Source: Eggerthellaceae bacterium UBA5906
GTDB taxonomy: Bacteria > Actinomycetota > Coriobacteriia > Coriobacteriales > Eggerthellaceae
DNA: 8,226 nucleotides
Assembly (NCBI GenBank): GCA_002431805.1
Contig: DJEE01000040.1
Coordinates: 1 to 8,226, forward strand
Direction: 5' to 3'
The position numbers were made by a program, and so were the translations under genes. The notes beneath the pieces were generated by a model. The model had not been told where the DNA came from. It saw only the letters and a program-made list of their open reading frames with translations, and did not search any database. Shown piece after piece: positions 1-5,661 of this stretch (position 1 is its first letter; the number at the start of each line of letters is the position of its first letter).

Positions 1-69
1 GACCTGCAGCCGCTCAGCGAGAGCCCCGAAAGCGAAAAGGCTGTGAACGCGAGCGAGCAGATCAGCTAA
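1..69 (+). CDS. C-terminal tail of an upstream gene (partial, unidentified)
   Basis: An open frame runs from the first base to a TAA at 67-69 and gives 22 residues, a hydrophilic tail rich in Ser and Glu (it ends ASEQIS). 19 of its 22 third codon positions are G or C, as in the proven genes of this window. The other two plus frames lack this bias. The one open minus frame here has no ATG, GTG or TTG start. I therefore read it as the end of a gene transcribed toward gatB. The tail is too short to name a family, and no domain can be seen. Seen: frame, stop and codon bias. Inferred: that it is a real gene end. Confidence 0.45.
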   Translation, partial: DLQPLSESPESEKAVNASEQIS

Positions 70-77
70 CGGTCAAT

Positions 78-103
78 CGTTCACGAAAGAGCAATCGTGA
101 ACG
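78..103. repeat. 8-bp inverted repeat behind the incoming plus-strand gene
   Basis: CGTTCACG at 78-85 pairs perfectly with CGTGAACG at 96-103 across a 10-nt loop. It starts 9 bp after the stop of the plus-strand gene. No T-run follows in either direction, so it is a weak terminator candidate at best. Its right arm overlaps the diverged REP-like copy at 93-119, so it may simply be part of that repeat. Confidence 0.4.
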
Positions 104-119
104 CGGGGACGTGTGAACC
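93..119. repeat. Diverged half copy of the REP-like unit
   Basis: Bases 93-110 match 138-155 at 17 of 18 positions (AATCGTGAAC then G or A then CGGGGAC). After that the copies part: this one passes at once into GTGTGAACC and lacks the GGAG-GGGTGTTCAGG half found in the intact unit. It reads as a truncated or decayed copy of the arm of the inverted repeat at 141-230. Confidence 0.5.
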
Positions 120-136
120 ACGAGGCCTCAAGAACG
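116..136. repeat. Second copy of the terminator-hairpin arm
   Basis: Bases 116-136 repeat bases 283-304 with one base missing (CGAGGCC here, CGAGGGCC there): AACCACGAG followed by GCCTCAAGAACG. The second copy is the left arm of the perfect hairpin at 287-325. This copy could pair with the right arm at 308-325 instead. It sits between two REP-like units, so the spacer looks built from two interleaved repeat types. Confidence 0.5.
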
Positions 137-140
137 GAAT

Positions 141-230
141 CGTGAACACGGGGACGGAGGGGGTGTTCAGGTTAAACCTTTGGGAAATGCGCGGGTAATC
201 CTGAACACCCGCTCCGTCCCCGTGTTCACG
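141..230. repeat. REPIN-like element: two inverted 31-bp arms
   Basis: The left arm (141-171) and right arm (200-230) are inverted copies matching at 30 of 31 positions. The single mismatch is at 160/211. A 28-nt loop separates them. Each arm is itself weakly palindromic: TGAACAC and GTGTTCA flank a GGGGACGGAG core. Two REP units in inverted orientation at a gene-free site are the form of a REPIN, an element moved in trans by a REP-associated Y1 transposase (RAYT). GGGGACGG-core palindromes with GTGAACAC- or GTGTCAC-type flanks are, to my knowledge, scattered through many clostridial and coriobacterial genomes. No transposase gene is present here. Transcribed from either side, the arms would form a long stem, so it could also act as a barrier between the converging genes. 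Confidence 0.65.
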
Positions 231-286
231 CAGGCGGCATCCTGCCCGCAAAAAACAGCACCGAGCTCCCCACTTTCCGCTAAACC

Positions 287-325
287 ACGAGGGCCTCAAG
301 AACGCATCGTTCTTGAGGCCCTCGT
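287..325. terminator. Perfect 18-bp hairpin between converging genes
   Basis: An 18-bp arm at 287-304 (ACGAGGGCCTCAAGAACG) pairs without mismatch with 308-325 across a 3-nt CAT loop. It lies 57 bp beyond the gatB stop and 218 bp beyond the plus-strand stop. On the minus strand it is followed by GGTTTAGCGG and on the plus strand by TCACTCTC. Neither is a good U-tract, so classical intrinsic termination is uncertain. The strength of the stem and its place make it the best candidate for the end of the gatCAB transcript, or for a 3'-end stabilising stem. Confidence 0.5.
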
Positions 326-344
326 TCACTCTCAACGCAACGCA

Positions 345-371
345 CGTTGGCCTGCAACTTGCAAGCCAACG
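345..371 (-). terminator. Hairpin just after gatB stop
   Basis: CGTTGGC (345-351) pairs with GCCAACG (365-371). The loop contains the short palindrome TGCAA-C-TTGCA, so the stem can extend past one mismatch. It begins 11 nt after the gatB stop codon. No T-run follows. It could help end or protect the gatCAB mRNA together with the stronger stem at 287-325. Confidence 0.35.
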
Positions 372-381
372 CAAGTGCTTA

Positions 382-1959
382 CTATTCCGCTAGCTTCTTT
401 GCCAGCAGCTGGTTGATGATCTTCGGGTTGCCCTGGCCGCGCATCTGCTTCATGCACTGGCCCACGAAAAAGCCGATGACCTTCGTATTGCCATCTTTGT
501 AGCGAGCCACCTCGTCGGGGTTAGCAGCGATAACCGCGTCCACCACGGCCTCGATAGCGCCGGTGTCAGACACCTGCTTCATGCCGCGCTCTTCCACGAT
601 AACCGAAGGATCCTTGTCCTCGTCCATGATGGCGGCAAACACCTGCTTGGCCTGCTTCGAGGAGATGGCATCCTCGGCTAGCAGGCGCATAAGCTCAACG
701 GCACGCGCCGGCGTAAGCGGGCTTTCGTCCAGGTTGGCATCCTCGCTTGCGTTCAACCACGCGGTAACGTCGTTGATAACCAGGTTGGCAACCGGCTTCG
801 CCAGCTTCGCCGCATCCTTGCCAGCAGCCTCCATGCACGCCTCGAAGAAATCTGCCGTAGCGCGATGATCAACCAAATGGCGGGCATCGTAAGCCGACAA
901 GCCGAACTGCTCGGCAAAGCGAGCAGCCTTCTGATCAGGCAGTTCGGGCAGCTTGGCGCGCACGCCTTCAATGAACTCGTCGGACAGGTCGTACGGTGCC
1001 AAGTCGGGCTCGGGGAACAGGCGGTAGTCGTCAGCGGTTTCCTTCACGCGCATGACGATGGTGTGCTTCATGGTGGGATCCCAGTGGCGAGTTTCCTGGT
1101 AAATCTGACCGCCCTCTTCTAAAACCTCAGCCTGGCGGCAAATCTCGTAGGCCAAGCCGTCATGCAGGTTCTTGAAGGAGTTCATGTTCTTCAGCTCGGT
1201 TTTCACGCCCAGCTTCGTGGAGCCGCGGCGACGCAAGCTGACGTTACCGTCGCAGCGCATGGAGCCTTCCTCCATGGAGCAGTCGGAAATGCCGATGGCC
1301 AGGTAAATTTGACGCAGCTTCTGCATGAACAGGCGTGCCTCTTCGGGCGTGCGCAAATCGGGCTCGGTAACCAGTTCGATCAGCGGCGTGCCGGCGCGGT
1401 TGTAGTCAACCAGCGAATGCGTGGCACCCGCGATACGGCCCTCGTCGCCGCCCACGTGGATCATCTTGCCCGCGTCTTCTTCCATATGGATGCGCGTGAT
1501 GCCCACGTGCGCCGTGTAACCCGAATCGGTGACGGTAACGTTTTCGCACGTGTCGCCCGGCTTCAGGCCAGCGATATCGCCGCGTTCCTTAGCCGCCGGG
1601 CCGTCAACGTCCAAATCCAAGTGACCGCGCATGCAAAACGCCACCGGGCCCTGCGTGGTTTGGAAGTTCTTGGCCATGTCGGGGTACATGTAGTTCTTGC
1701 GATAGAACATACTGTGCTTCTCGATGTCGCAGTTCGTGGCCAAACCGGCAAGCACAATAGACTCGATAGCGGCCTTGTTCGGCACGGGCAGCGCGCCGGG
1801 CAAGCCCAGGCACACCGGGCAGGTGTGCGTGTTCGGCGCGGCGCCGAACTCCAGCTTGCAGCCGCAAAACATCTTCGTGTTCAGCGTGGTCAGCTCGGCA
1901 TGAATTTCCAAGCCGATAACGGCTTCCCAATCTTGTAGGACTTCTTCCAGCTTACGCAA
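382..1959 (-). CDS. gatB: Asp-tRNA(Asn)/Glu-tRNA(Gln) amidotransferase subunit GatB
   Basis: GatB is the kinase and tRNA-binding subunit of GatCAB. It phosphorylates the Glu or Asp carried by a mischarged tRNA so that ammonia from GatA can convert it to Gln or Asn. Of 525 residues, the catalytic cradle spans about 12-300: IGLEIHAEL at 15-23, a zinc-type CxC/CxxC set (C32, C34, C47, C50), HMEEDAGK at 158-165, VDYNRAGTPLIELVTEPD at 184-201 and EGSMRCDGNVS at 231-241. The YqeY-like tail fills about 375-525 and ends in NPKIINQLLAKKL. YPDMAKNFQTTQ at 92-103 varies from the usual YPDLPK-YQISQ, and 118-148 looks longer than usual. The start is TTG, chosen because GGAGG lies 9 nt upstream and the family core begins soon after. 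It is last in gatC-gatA-gatB and is separated from gatA by an unusual 117-bp spacer. Identity is certain; the start is likely. Confidence 0.97.
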   Translation of the reverse strand: MRKLEEVLQDWEAVIGLEIHAELTTLNTKMFCGCKLEFGAAPNTHTCPVCLGLPGALPVPNKAAIESIVLAGLATNCDIEKHSMFYRKNYMYPDMAKNFQTTQGPVAFCMRGHLDLDVDGPAAKERGDIAGLKPGDTCENVTVTDSGYTAHVGITRIHMEEDAGKMIHVGGDEGRIAGATHSLVDYNRAGTPLIELVTEPDLRTPEEARLFMQKLRQIYLAIGISDCSMEEGSMRCDGNVSLRRRGSTKLGVKTELKNMNSFKNLHDGLAYEICRQAEVLEEGGQIYQETRHWDPTMKHTIVMRVKETADDYRLFPEPDLAPYDLSDEFIEGVRAKLPELPDQKAARFAEQFGLSAYDARHLVDHRATADFFEACMEAAGKDAAKLAKPVANLVINDVTAWLNASEDANLDESPLTPARAVELMRLLAEDAISSKQAKQVFAAIMDEDKDPSVIVEERGMKQVSDTGAIEAVVDAVIAANPDEVARYKDGNTKVIGFFVGQCMKQMRGQGNPKIINQLLAKKLAE

Positions 1960-1960
1960 G

Positions 1961-1976
1961 GCAATCCACCTCCGTG
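1961..1976 (-). promoter_or_regulatory. Ribosome binding site that sets the TTG start of gatB
   Basis: On the minus strand CGGAGGTGGATTGCC precedes the TTG at 1959-1957, leaving GGAGG 9 nt from the start. This strong site lies inside the dead-end frame that follows gatA. It supports the TTG as the working gatB start, not the ATG at 2077, which is out of frame. Confidence 0.65.
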
Positions 1977-2023
1977 CCCTTTACCATCCCAAGGGCCTGC
2001 GCCCCGCTTCGCGCTGCTCGGCC

Positions 2024-2048
2024 TGTAACAGCCCACTGGGCTGTTACA
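2024..2048. repeat. Perfect 25-bp palindrome between gatA and gatB
   Basis: TGTAACAGCCCA (2024-2035) and TGGGCTGTTACA (2037-2048) are exact inverted copies around the single base at 2036. As RNA this gives an 11-bp stem with a 3-nt loop. The minus strand continues with GGCCGAGCAGCG and no T-run, so it is not an ordinary terminator. It lies within the 41-codon frame, 65 nt upstream of the gatB TTG. Confidence 0.6.
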
Positions 2049-2076
2049 TCTTTAAGTACTTCTTCCAACTTACGCA

Positions 2077-3564
2077 TTATTCAATCACCTTCCCGTCGGC
2101 GAAGTTCGGGGCCACGGGTGCCTTGCCATACGCAGCCTCAAGCGCCATGGCGGCACGGAACATGTTCTCATCCTTGAACTGCGGGGCAATCAGCTGCGCG
2201 CCGATGGGCATGCCGCTTTCCGCGCCCAGGCCGCACGGCACGCTCATGCCGCCGTTGCCGGCAATGTTGATGGAAATGGTGAACACGTCGGACAGGTACA
2301 TGGTGGCCGGATCAGCAATTTCGCCGAACTTAAACGCACAGGCCGGCGCAACGGGCGCCAGAATAACGTCGCACTGCTCGTATGCGTTGCGGTAGTCCTG
2401 CGTGATAAGCGTGCGCACCTGCTGCGCCGGGTAATAGTACTGCTCGTACACGCCGGCGGAAAGCAGGTAGCTGCCCAGCATGATGCGGCGCTTGGCCTCT
2501 TCGCCAAAACCGTGAGCGCGGCTGGCCTCGTACTGGCCGCCCAGGTCTTTGTGACCTTGCTCGCAGTAGCCGTAGCGCACGCTGTCGAAACGTGCCAGGT
2601 TCGAGAACGCCTCGCACGGGCCCAGCACGTAGTATGCGCTGATGGCGGCATCGATGTGCGGCAAGTCAACTTCAACAAGGGTGGCGCCGGCGGCTTCAAG
2701 CTTTGCCGCCGCTTCGTTTACGCGGTCGCGCACCTCGGGCGACAGGCCCTTCGCGTCCATGAAGCTGCGCACAATGCCCACGCGCATGCCCGCAACACCC
2801 TGCTGGCAGGCAACGCGGAAATCGGCCTTGACGTTTTGCGACGTGCAGTCCAGCGGGTCATGGCCGCACAGCACATCCATGGCAGCCGCCGCGTCTTCGA
2901 CGCTGCGCGCAAACGGGCCAACCTGGTCAAGCGAGCTGCCGAACGCAACAACGCCATAGCGGCTGACCATGCCATACGTAGGCTTCACGCCCACGATGCC
3001 GCAGAAGCTGGCAGGCTGACGGATTGAACCGCCCGTATCCGAGCCCAGCGTGATGCACGCCATGCCCGACGCAACCGCCGCTGCCGAGCCGCCCGAGCTG
3101 CCGCCCGGAACGCGCCCCAAATCCCACGGGTTGTGCGTGGGGCCAAACGCGGAGGACTCGGTGGTGGAGCCGAACGCAAACTCGTCCATGTTCAGCTTGC
3201 CCAGCGGTAGGCCGCCCGCGTCAATGACGCGCTGCACGCACGTTGCCGTGTAAGGCGACACGTAGCTTTCCAGCATGTGAGACGCGCACGTGGTGTGCGT
3301 GCCCGTAAGGTTCATGTTGTCCTTGAAGGCAACGGGCACGCCGGCAAGCGGGCCTAGGGCGTCAAACGTTCCGGCAGCGATGGCGCTGTCCACACGCTGT
3401 GCAGCTGCCACGGCGGCGTCGGCCGTCACTTCCAAAAACGCATGCACCTGGCCATCGGCCTTGGCAATGTGGTCCAAGCTTGCCTGCGCAACTTCCTGCG
3501 CGCTAAATTGCTTTGCGGCCAAACCTTCGCGAATTTGCGCGATACCCATATCGGTGAGAGCCAT
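2077..3564 (-). CDS. gatA: Asp-tRNA(Asn)/Glu-tRNA(Gln) amidotransferase subunit GatA
   Basis: GatA is the glutaminase subunit. It hydrolyses glutamine (or asparagine) and passes ammonia through a channel to GatB. The 495 residues are normal family length. The amidase-signature Ser-cisSer-Lys triad is intact: K81 in GVPVAFKDNM, S156 in PGGSSGGSAA and S180 in GSDTGGSIRQPA. GKLNMDEFAFGS at 122-133 and VGVKPTYGMVSRYGVVAFGSSLDQ further on are also typical. The ATG at 3564 overlaps the gatC stop as TAATG and is preceded by AAGGAGG inside the last gatC codons, which indicates coupled, near-stoichiometric synthesis with GatC. Its own stop forms another TAATG, but that ATG opens the 41-codon remnant and not gatB. 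Nothing in the protein looks damaged. Confidence 0.98.
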   Translation of the reverse strand: MALTDMGIAQIREGLAAKQFSAQEVAQASLDHIAKADGQVHAFLEVTADAAVAAAQRVDSAIAAGTFDALGPLAGVPVAFKDNMNLTGTHTTCASHMLESYVSPYTATCVQRVIDAGGLPLGKLNMDEFAFGSTTESSAFGPTHNPWDLGRVPGGSSGGSAAAVASGMACITLGSDTGGSIRQPASFCGIVGVKPTYGMVSRYGVVAFGSSLDQVGPFARSVEDAAAAMDVLCGHDPLDCTSQNVKADFRVACQQGVAGMRVGIVRSFMDAKGLSPEVRDRVNEAAAKLEAAGATLVEVDLPHIDAAISAYYVLGPCEAFSNLARFDSVRYGYCEQGHKDLGGQYEASRAHGFGEEAKRRIMLGSYLLSAGVYEQYYYPAQQVRTLITQDYRNAYEQCDVILAPVAPACAFKFGEIADPATMYLSDVFTISINIAGNGGMSVPCGLGAESGMPIGAQLIAPQFKDENMFRAAMALEAAYGKAPVAPNFADGKVIE

Positions 3565-3875
3565 TACGCATCGCCTCCTTCGCCCAAAATAGACGGAATC
3601 AGAAAGCTGCCGTCTTGCTGCTTCGGCGCGTTCTCAAGCGCCACTTCCTGCGTGAACGATTCGGTTTCCACGTCCTCGCGCATGACGTTGGACAAGCTTC
3701 CGATAGGATGAAACGTAGGCTCCACGCCCTCCAAATCCAGCTGCTTGATGGGCTGCAGCGTTTCGATGATGTTGTTCAAATCGACCGTCATCTCCGAGAG
3801 TTCCTCGTCGGTAAGGCCGATGCGCGCGTATTCCGCAATGCCGCGGACGTCGCGCTCGGTAAGGTATTGGGTCAT
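3564..3875 (-). CDS. gatC: Asp-tRNA(Asn)/Glu-tRNA(Gln) amidotransferase subunit GatC
   Basis: GatC is the small belt subunit that wraps the GatA-GatB interface and stabilises GatA. The 103 residues show the family pattern in order: an N-terminal helix with IAEYARIGLTDEEL (13-26), LDLEGVEPTFH (46-56), NVMREDV (63-69), then NAPKQQDGSFLIPSIL (82-97). The ATG at 3875 is preferred because AAGGAAAG lies about 9 nt upstream and the reading MTQYLTERDV matches GatC N-termini. A GTG 30 bp upstream (3905) stays in frame but has no ribosome binding site and would add ten unlike residues. It is the first gene of the operon; its last codons carry the AAGGAGG used by gatA. Confidence 0.95.
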   Translation of the reverse strand: MTQYLTERDVRGIAEYARIGLTDEELSEMTVDLNNIIETLQPIKQLDLEGVEPTFHPIGSLSNVMREDVETESFTQEVALENAPKQQDGSFLIPSILGEGGDA

Positions 3876-4042
3876 AGATGTTCTTTCCTTTCGATTCCAA
3901 CGCACCTGCCGCTTTTTGCTGCAACCGGCACACGCTTGCGGTTTGAGCGTGCTGCAGAACGCAATAGCCCCAAACGCATTGCGCAGCGTTGCCGCGGCAA
4001 AGCTTCACATACGCTGAAAACGGCTTGACCATTAACGTCAGT
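3876..4042 (-). other. Leader region of gatCAB
   Basis: About 165 nt lie between the best promoter candidate and gatC. The region contains a self-complementary TTGCCGCGGCAA (near 3990-4001) and a possible 7-bp hairpin with GCACGCT and AGCGTGT arms (about 3933-3955). I looked for the T-box signature expected upstream of some tRNA-related operons and saw none. No convincing terminator, riboswitch or gene is visible. Confidence 0.3.
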
Positions 4043-4051
4043 ATGATAGCA
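4043..4051 (-). promoter_or_regulatory. Candidate extended -10 promoter of gatCAB
   Basis: The minus strand reads TGC-TATCAT, an extended -10 (TGn plus five of six TATAAT bases). The sequence 16-18 nt upstream (around GCCTGA) is a poor -35, as is common with extended -10 sites. It sits in the gap between the moeA-like stop and gatC, the only place a dedicated gatCAB promoter could be. Transcription would begin near 4036. Confidence 0.35.
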
Positions 4052-4127
4052 AACAAGCCCCACCATCAGGCCGCAAACCCTAAGGCAACAGCGATTCAAT
4101 AGAGCCAACGAAACGCCCGCTAACCCC

Positions 4128-5525
4128 TTACCGCCATTCGGCCATGATTACGTCGCCGGCTTTGGGGGGCTCGATGCCCGGACCAGTTGGCAACATATCG
4201 TATGCATTGGCCGTGTAGCTTATCGGACTGCCAGGGTGACCCGCCACAGGCCAGGCGCGCAGCGTGCCGTCGGCGGCGTGTTCGGCGCGCAACAACTTGA
4301 TGCCGAAAAATTCCGGCTCACCAGGCTTGTGCGCCGGATGCTCGGGCGGTCGATCCTCGCCACGCACAGGACCGCCGTTGCCCTTCTTGCCGCCCGGGCC
4401 GCCTGCGGGGAATGCCTCGGCCAGCACCATCGGTGTACGCGGTACCTCAGGTTCTAAGCCCGCAAACGCGCGCATAAGCGGACGCAAATAGAAATTCAGC
4501 GTGAACGACGCACCGGCGCTTGGCCCCGAAATGCCCACAACAGGCGTGCCGTCAATAATGGCAAAGCTGGAATGATGCCCCGGTCCGTGATTCGTTTGAT
4601 GGCAAATCATCTGTCCCATCGCTTCCATGACCTCGCACGACCAGTCGTCGCTGCCCTTCGACGAGCCAGCGTTGAGCACCACAATGTCCGCAACCTCAAC
4701 AGCCCGGCGCAGCGCATCCTCAATGGCGTCTCGGCGGTCGGCCACAATGTCGAACGGCACGAACTGCCCACCCCACTTCTCGCACTTCGCACGAACCAGC
4801 ACGCTGTTCGTCTCGAAGTTCTTGCCGCGGGCGGCGAACAGCTCGGGGCGCTCGGGATCGAACGGAACGCCCGGCGCCACTAACTCGTTTCCCGTGGGGA
4901 TGAACGCCACGCGCGGGCGGCGCACCACCGGCACGCTGGCGTTGTTGCCCGTGCCCATGCGCGCCGCAATGTCGGGCGTCACCACCGTACCAGCCGCGCC
5001 CAGCACGTCGCCGCGGCGCATAGTGCTGCCCGCAGGACGCGTGCCCGCGCCCTGGCGCGACGGCACCGCATCAATCACAATATGCTGCTCATCTGCGGAA
5101 ACCTGCGCATGTTCAATCACAATGGCCGTGTCGAAGCCCGCAGGCATGGCTACTCCCGTGTTCGCAAACTGCCAATCGCGGCCACGCACCCATGCGCTGG
5201 TGTCGGGGATTTCCCCTTCCGCCAAATCGACGAAATCAGCCCAGTGCAGCGCCACCGAATCCATGGCGCACGTCAGGGTGTTGGGCATGTCGGTTTGCGC
5301 AATCACGTCGTAAGCCAACACGCGGCCGACCGACTCGGCCAGCGACACCTGCTCCACCAGATTGCGCGCAACCCGATGCGCGTGCGCCTCTTGCGCGCTT
5401 GCACCCTGCGCTGCGGCCTTCTCACCGCGCCAGCCAAACCCGCCCGGCTGCGCATCAAGCACCTCCAACGTTTTCGCCACCGCTTCCTCGCGCGACAACT
5501 GTATATGTTGCGAATGATCCCGCAT
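4128..5525 (-). CDS. Divergent MoeA-family molybdopterin-binding protein
   Basis: MoeA inserts molybdate (or tungstate) into adenylylated molybdopterin. The 465 residues show the MoeA layout: N-terminal domain with LAESVGRVLAYDVIAQTDMP (62-81), the ANTGVAMPAGFDTAIVIEH stretch (121-139), RRGDVLGAAGTVVTPDI (170-186), the molybdopterin-binding domain from PRVAFIPTGNELV (204-216) to about 355, and a C-terminal domain. Several signature sites differ from canonical MoeA: AMDSVAL (87-93) for AMDGYAV, NAGSSKGSDDW (285-295) for the GGVSVGDYD type, HGPGHHSSF (313-321) for the PGKP motif, and GISGPSAGASF (331-341) for GLPGNPVS. A Gly/Pro-rich, charged linker (about 372-404) makes it longer than the roughly 410-residue norm. 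The ATG at 5525 follows GGAAGGGG; a TTG at 5555 has no such site. It may be a specialised paralogue for one molybdo- or tungstoenzyme, and canonical activity is unproven. It is divergent from the pantothenate genes, with no functional partner nearby. Confidence 0.85.
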   Translation of the reverse strand: MRDHSQHIQLSREEAVAKTLEVLDAQPGGFGWRGEKAAAQGASAQEAHAHRVARNLVEQVSLAESVGRVLAYDVIAQTDMPNTLTCAMDSVALHWADFVDLAEGEIPDTSAWVRGRDWQFANTGVAMPAGFDTAIVIEHAQVSADEQHIVIDAVPSRQGAGTRPAGSTMRRGDVLGAAGTVVTPDIAARMGTGNNASVPVVRRPRVAFIPTGNELVAPGVPFDPERPELFAARGKNFETNSVLVRAKCEKWGGQFVPFDIVADRRDAIEDALRRAVEVADIVVLNAGSSKGSDDWSCEVMEAMGQMICHQTNHGPGHHSSFAIIDGTPVVGISGPSAGASFTLNFYLRPLMRAFAGLEPEVPRTPMVLAEAFPAGGPGGKKGNGGPVRGEDRPPEHPAHKPGEPEFFGIKLLRAEHAADGTLRAWPVAGHPGSPISYTANAYDMLPTGPGIEPPKAGDVIMAEWR

Positions 5526-5549
5526 GCAAACCCCTTCCGTAGTTCCTTC

Positions 5550-5647
5550 CCGCAACGCACCCGATTGCGGCAGACCAAGACACGTGCGTGCGCGAACGCC
5601 GCACCAACGTGGCGCAGCGACACGCCACCGGCGCCAAGACGTGTCTT
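5550..5647 (-). ncRNA. Possible structured 5' leader of the moeA-like mRNA
   Basis: In the minus-strand RNA the ends of 5577-5647 pair over 9 perfect bp (AAGACACGT with ACGTGTCTT). Inside lie two hairpins: GTGGCG/CGCCAC (5609-5614 with 5623-5628) and GTGCG/CGCAC (5588-5592 with 5600-5604, loop containing TTCG). Together they make a three-way junction. A fourth stem, CCGCAA/TTGCGG, spans 5550-5570 and ends shortly before the ribosome binding site. The junction would begin about 8 nt after the predicted transcription start. The gene concerns molybdopterin, so a cofactor- or metal-sensing leader is conceivable, but I could not match the known Moco RNA motif by eye, and stems of this length also arise by chance in GC-rich DNA. 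Confidence 0.3.
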
Positions 5648-5661
5648 TCTATTCTCGAATG

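Larger units (their letters stand above)
70..381. other. Convergent intergenic spacer filled with palindromic repeats
   Basis: This 312-bp spacer lies between the ends of two converging genes. I see no credible coding frame in it: the short frames that cross it are built from the palindromes. It holds an 8-bp inverted repeat at 78-103, a half REP-like copy at 93-119, a REPIN-like inverted repeat at 141-230, a perfect 18-bp hairpin at 287-325 and a 7-bp hairpin at 345-371. The hexamer GTTCAC or its complement recurs through 78-230 and appears again near 324-329. Convergent gene ends are a common location for REP-type elements. Confidence 0.7.
1952..2077 (-). pseudogene. 41-codon frame starting with a duplicated gatB N-terminus (gatB start remnant or leader ORF)
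   Basis: The ATG at 2077-2075 overlaps the gatA stop as TAATG and has GGGAAGGTG just upstream, so it should be translated by coupling. It encodes MRKLEEVLKD, against MRKLEEVLQD at the true gatB start. Over the first 30 nt the two differ at about 6 sites: the start codon, three silent changes and a Lys/Gln change. The frame then departs, crosses a perfect palindrome and stops at TAA 1954-1952, inside the gatB start, in a different frame from gatB. After codon 10 a weak further likeness remains (QWAVTG here, DWEAVIG in GatB). Most likely this is the old gatB start left after a rearrangement. It may instead act as a leader ORF whose termination beside the TTG lets ribosomes restart on gatB. Seen: both sequences. 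Inferred: history and role. Confidence 0.5.

Noticed and set aside
248..254. A6 run (T6 on the minus strand) as the tail of an intrinsic terminator
   Set aside because: No stable stem ends directly before it on the minus strand. The strong hairpin at 287-325 is more than 30 nt away.
1..381. CRISPR array, because of repeated GTGAAC-type motifs
   Set aside because: The motifs form inverted, unevenly spaced palindromes, not direct repeats with regular spacers.
1162..1938. 258-codon plus-strand ORF opposite gatB
   Set aside because: It is an antisense shadow: GatB is certain on the other strand, and the plus-strand product shows no domain.
3876..4042. T-box or other riboswitch in the gatCAB leader
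   Set aside because: I searched by eye for the conserved T-box sequence and an antiterminator/terminator pair and found neither.
4025..4047. TTGACC with a downstream TATGAT on the plus strand as a promoter
   Set aside because: The boxes are only 11 nt apart, and there is no plus-strand gene downstream.
3872..4108. 78-codon minus-strand ORF ending in an ATGA overlap with gatC
   Set aside because: The overlap is tempting, but its TTG start has no ribosome binding site, the product is Cys/Arg-rich noise, and it begins upstream of the best promoter candidate. Internal ATGs also lack binding sites.
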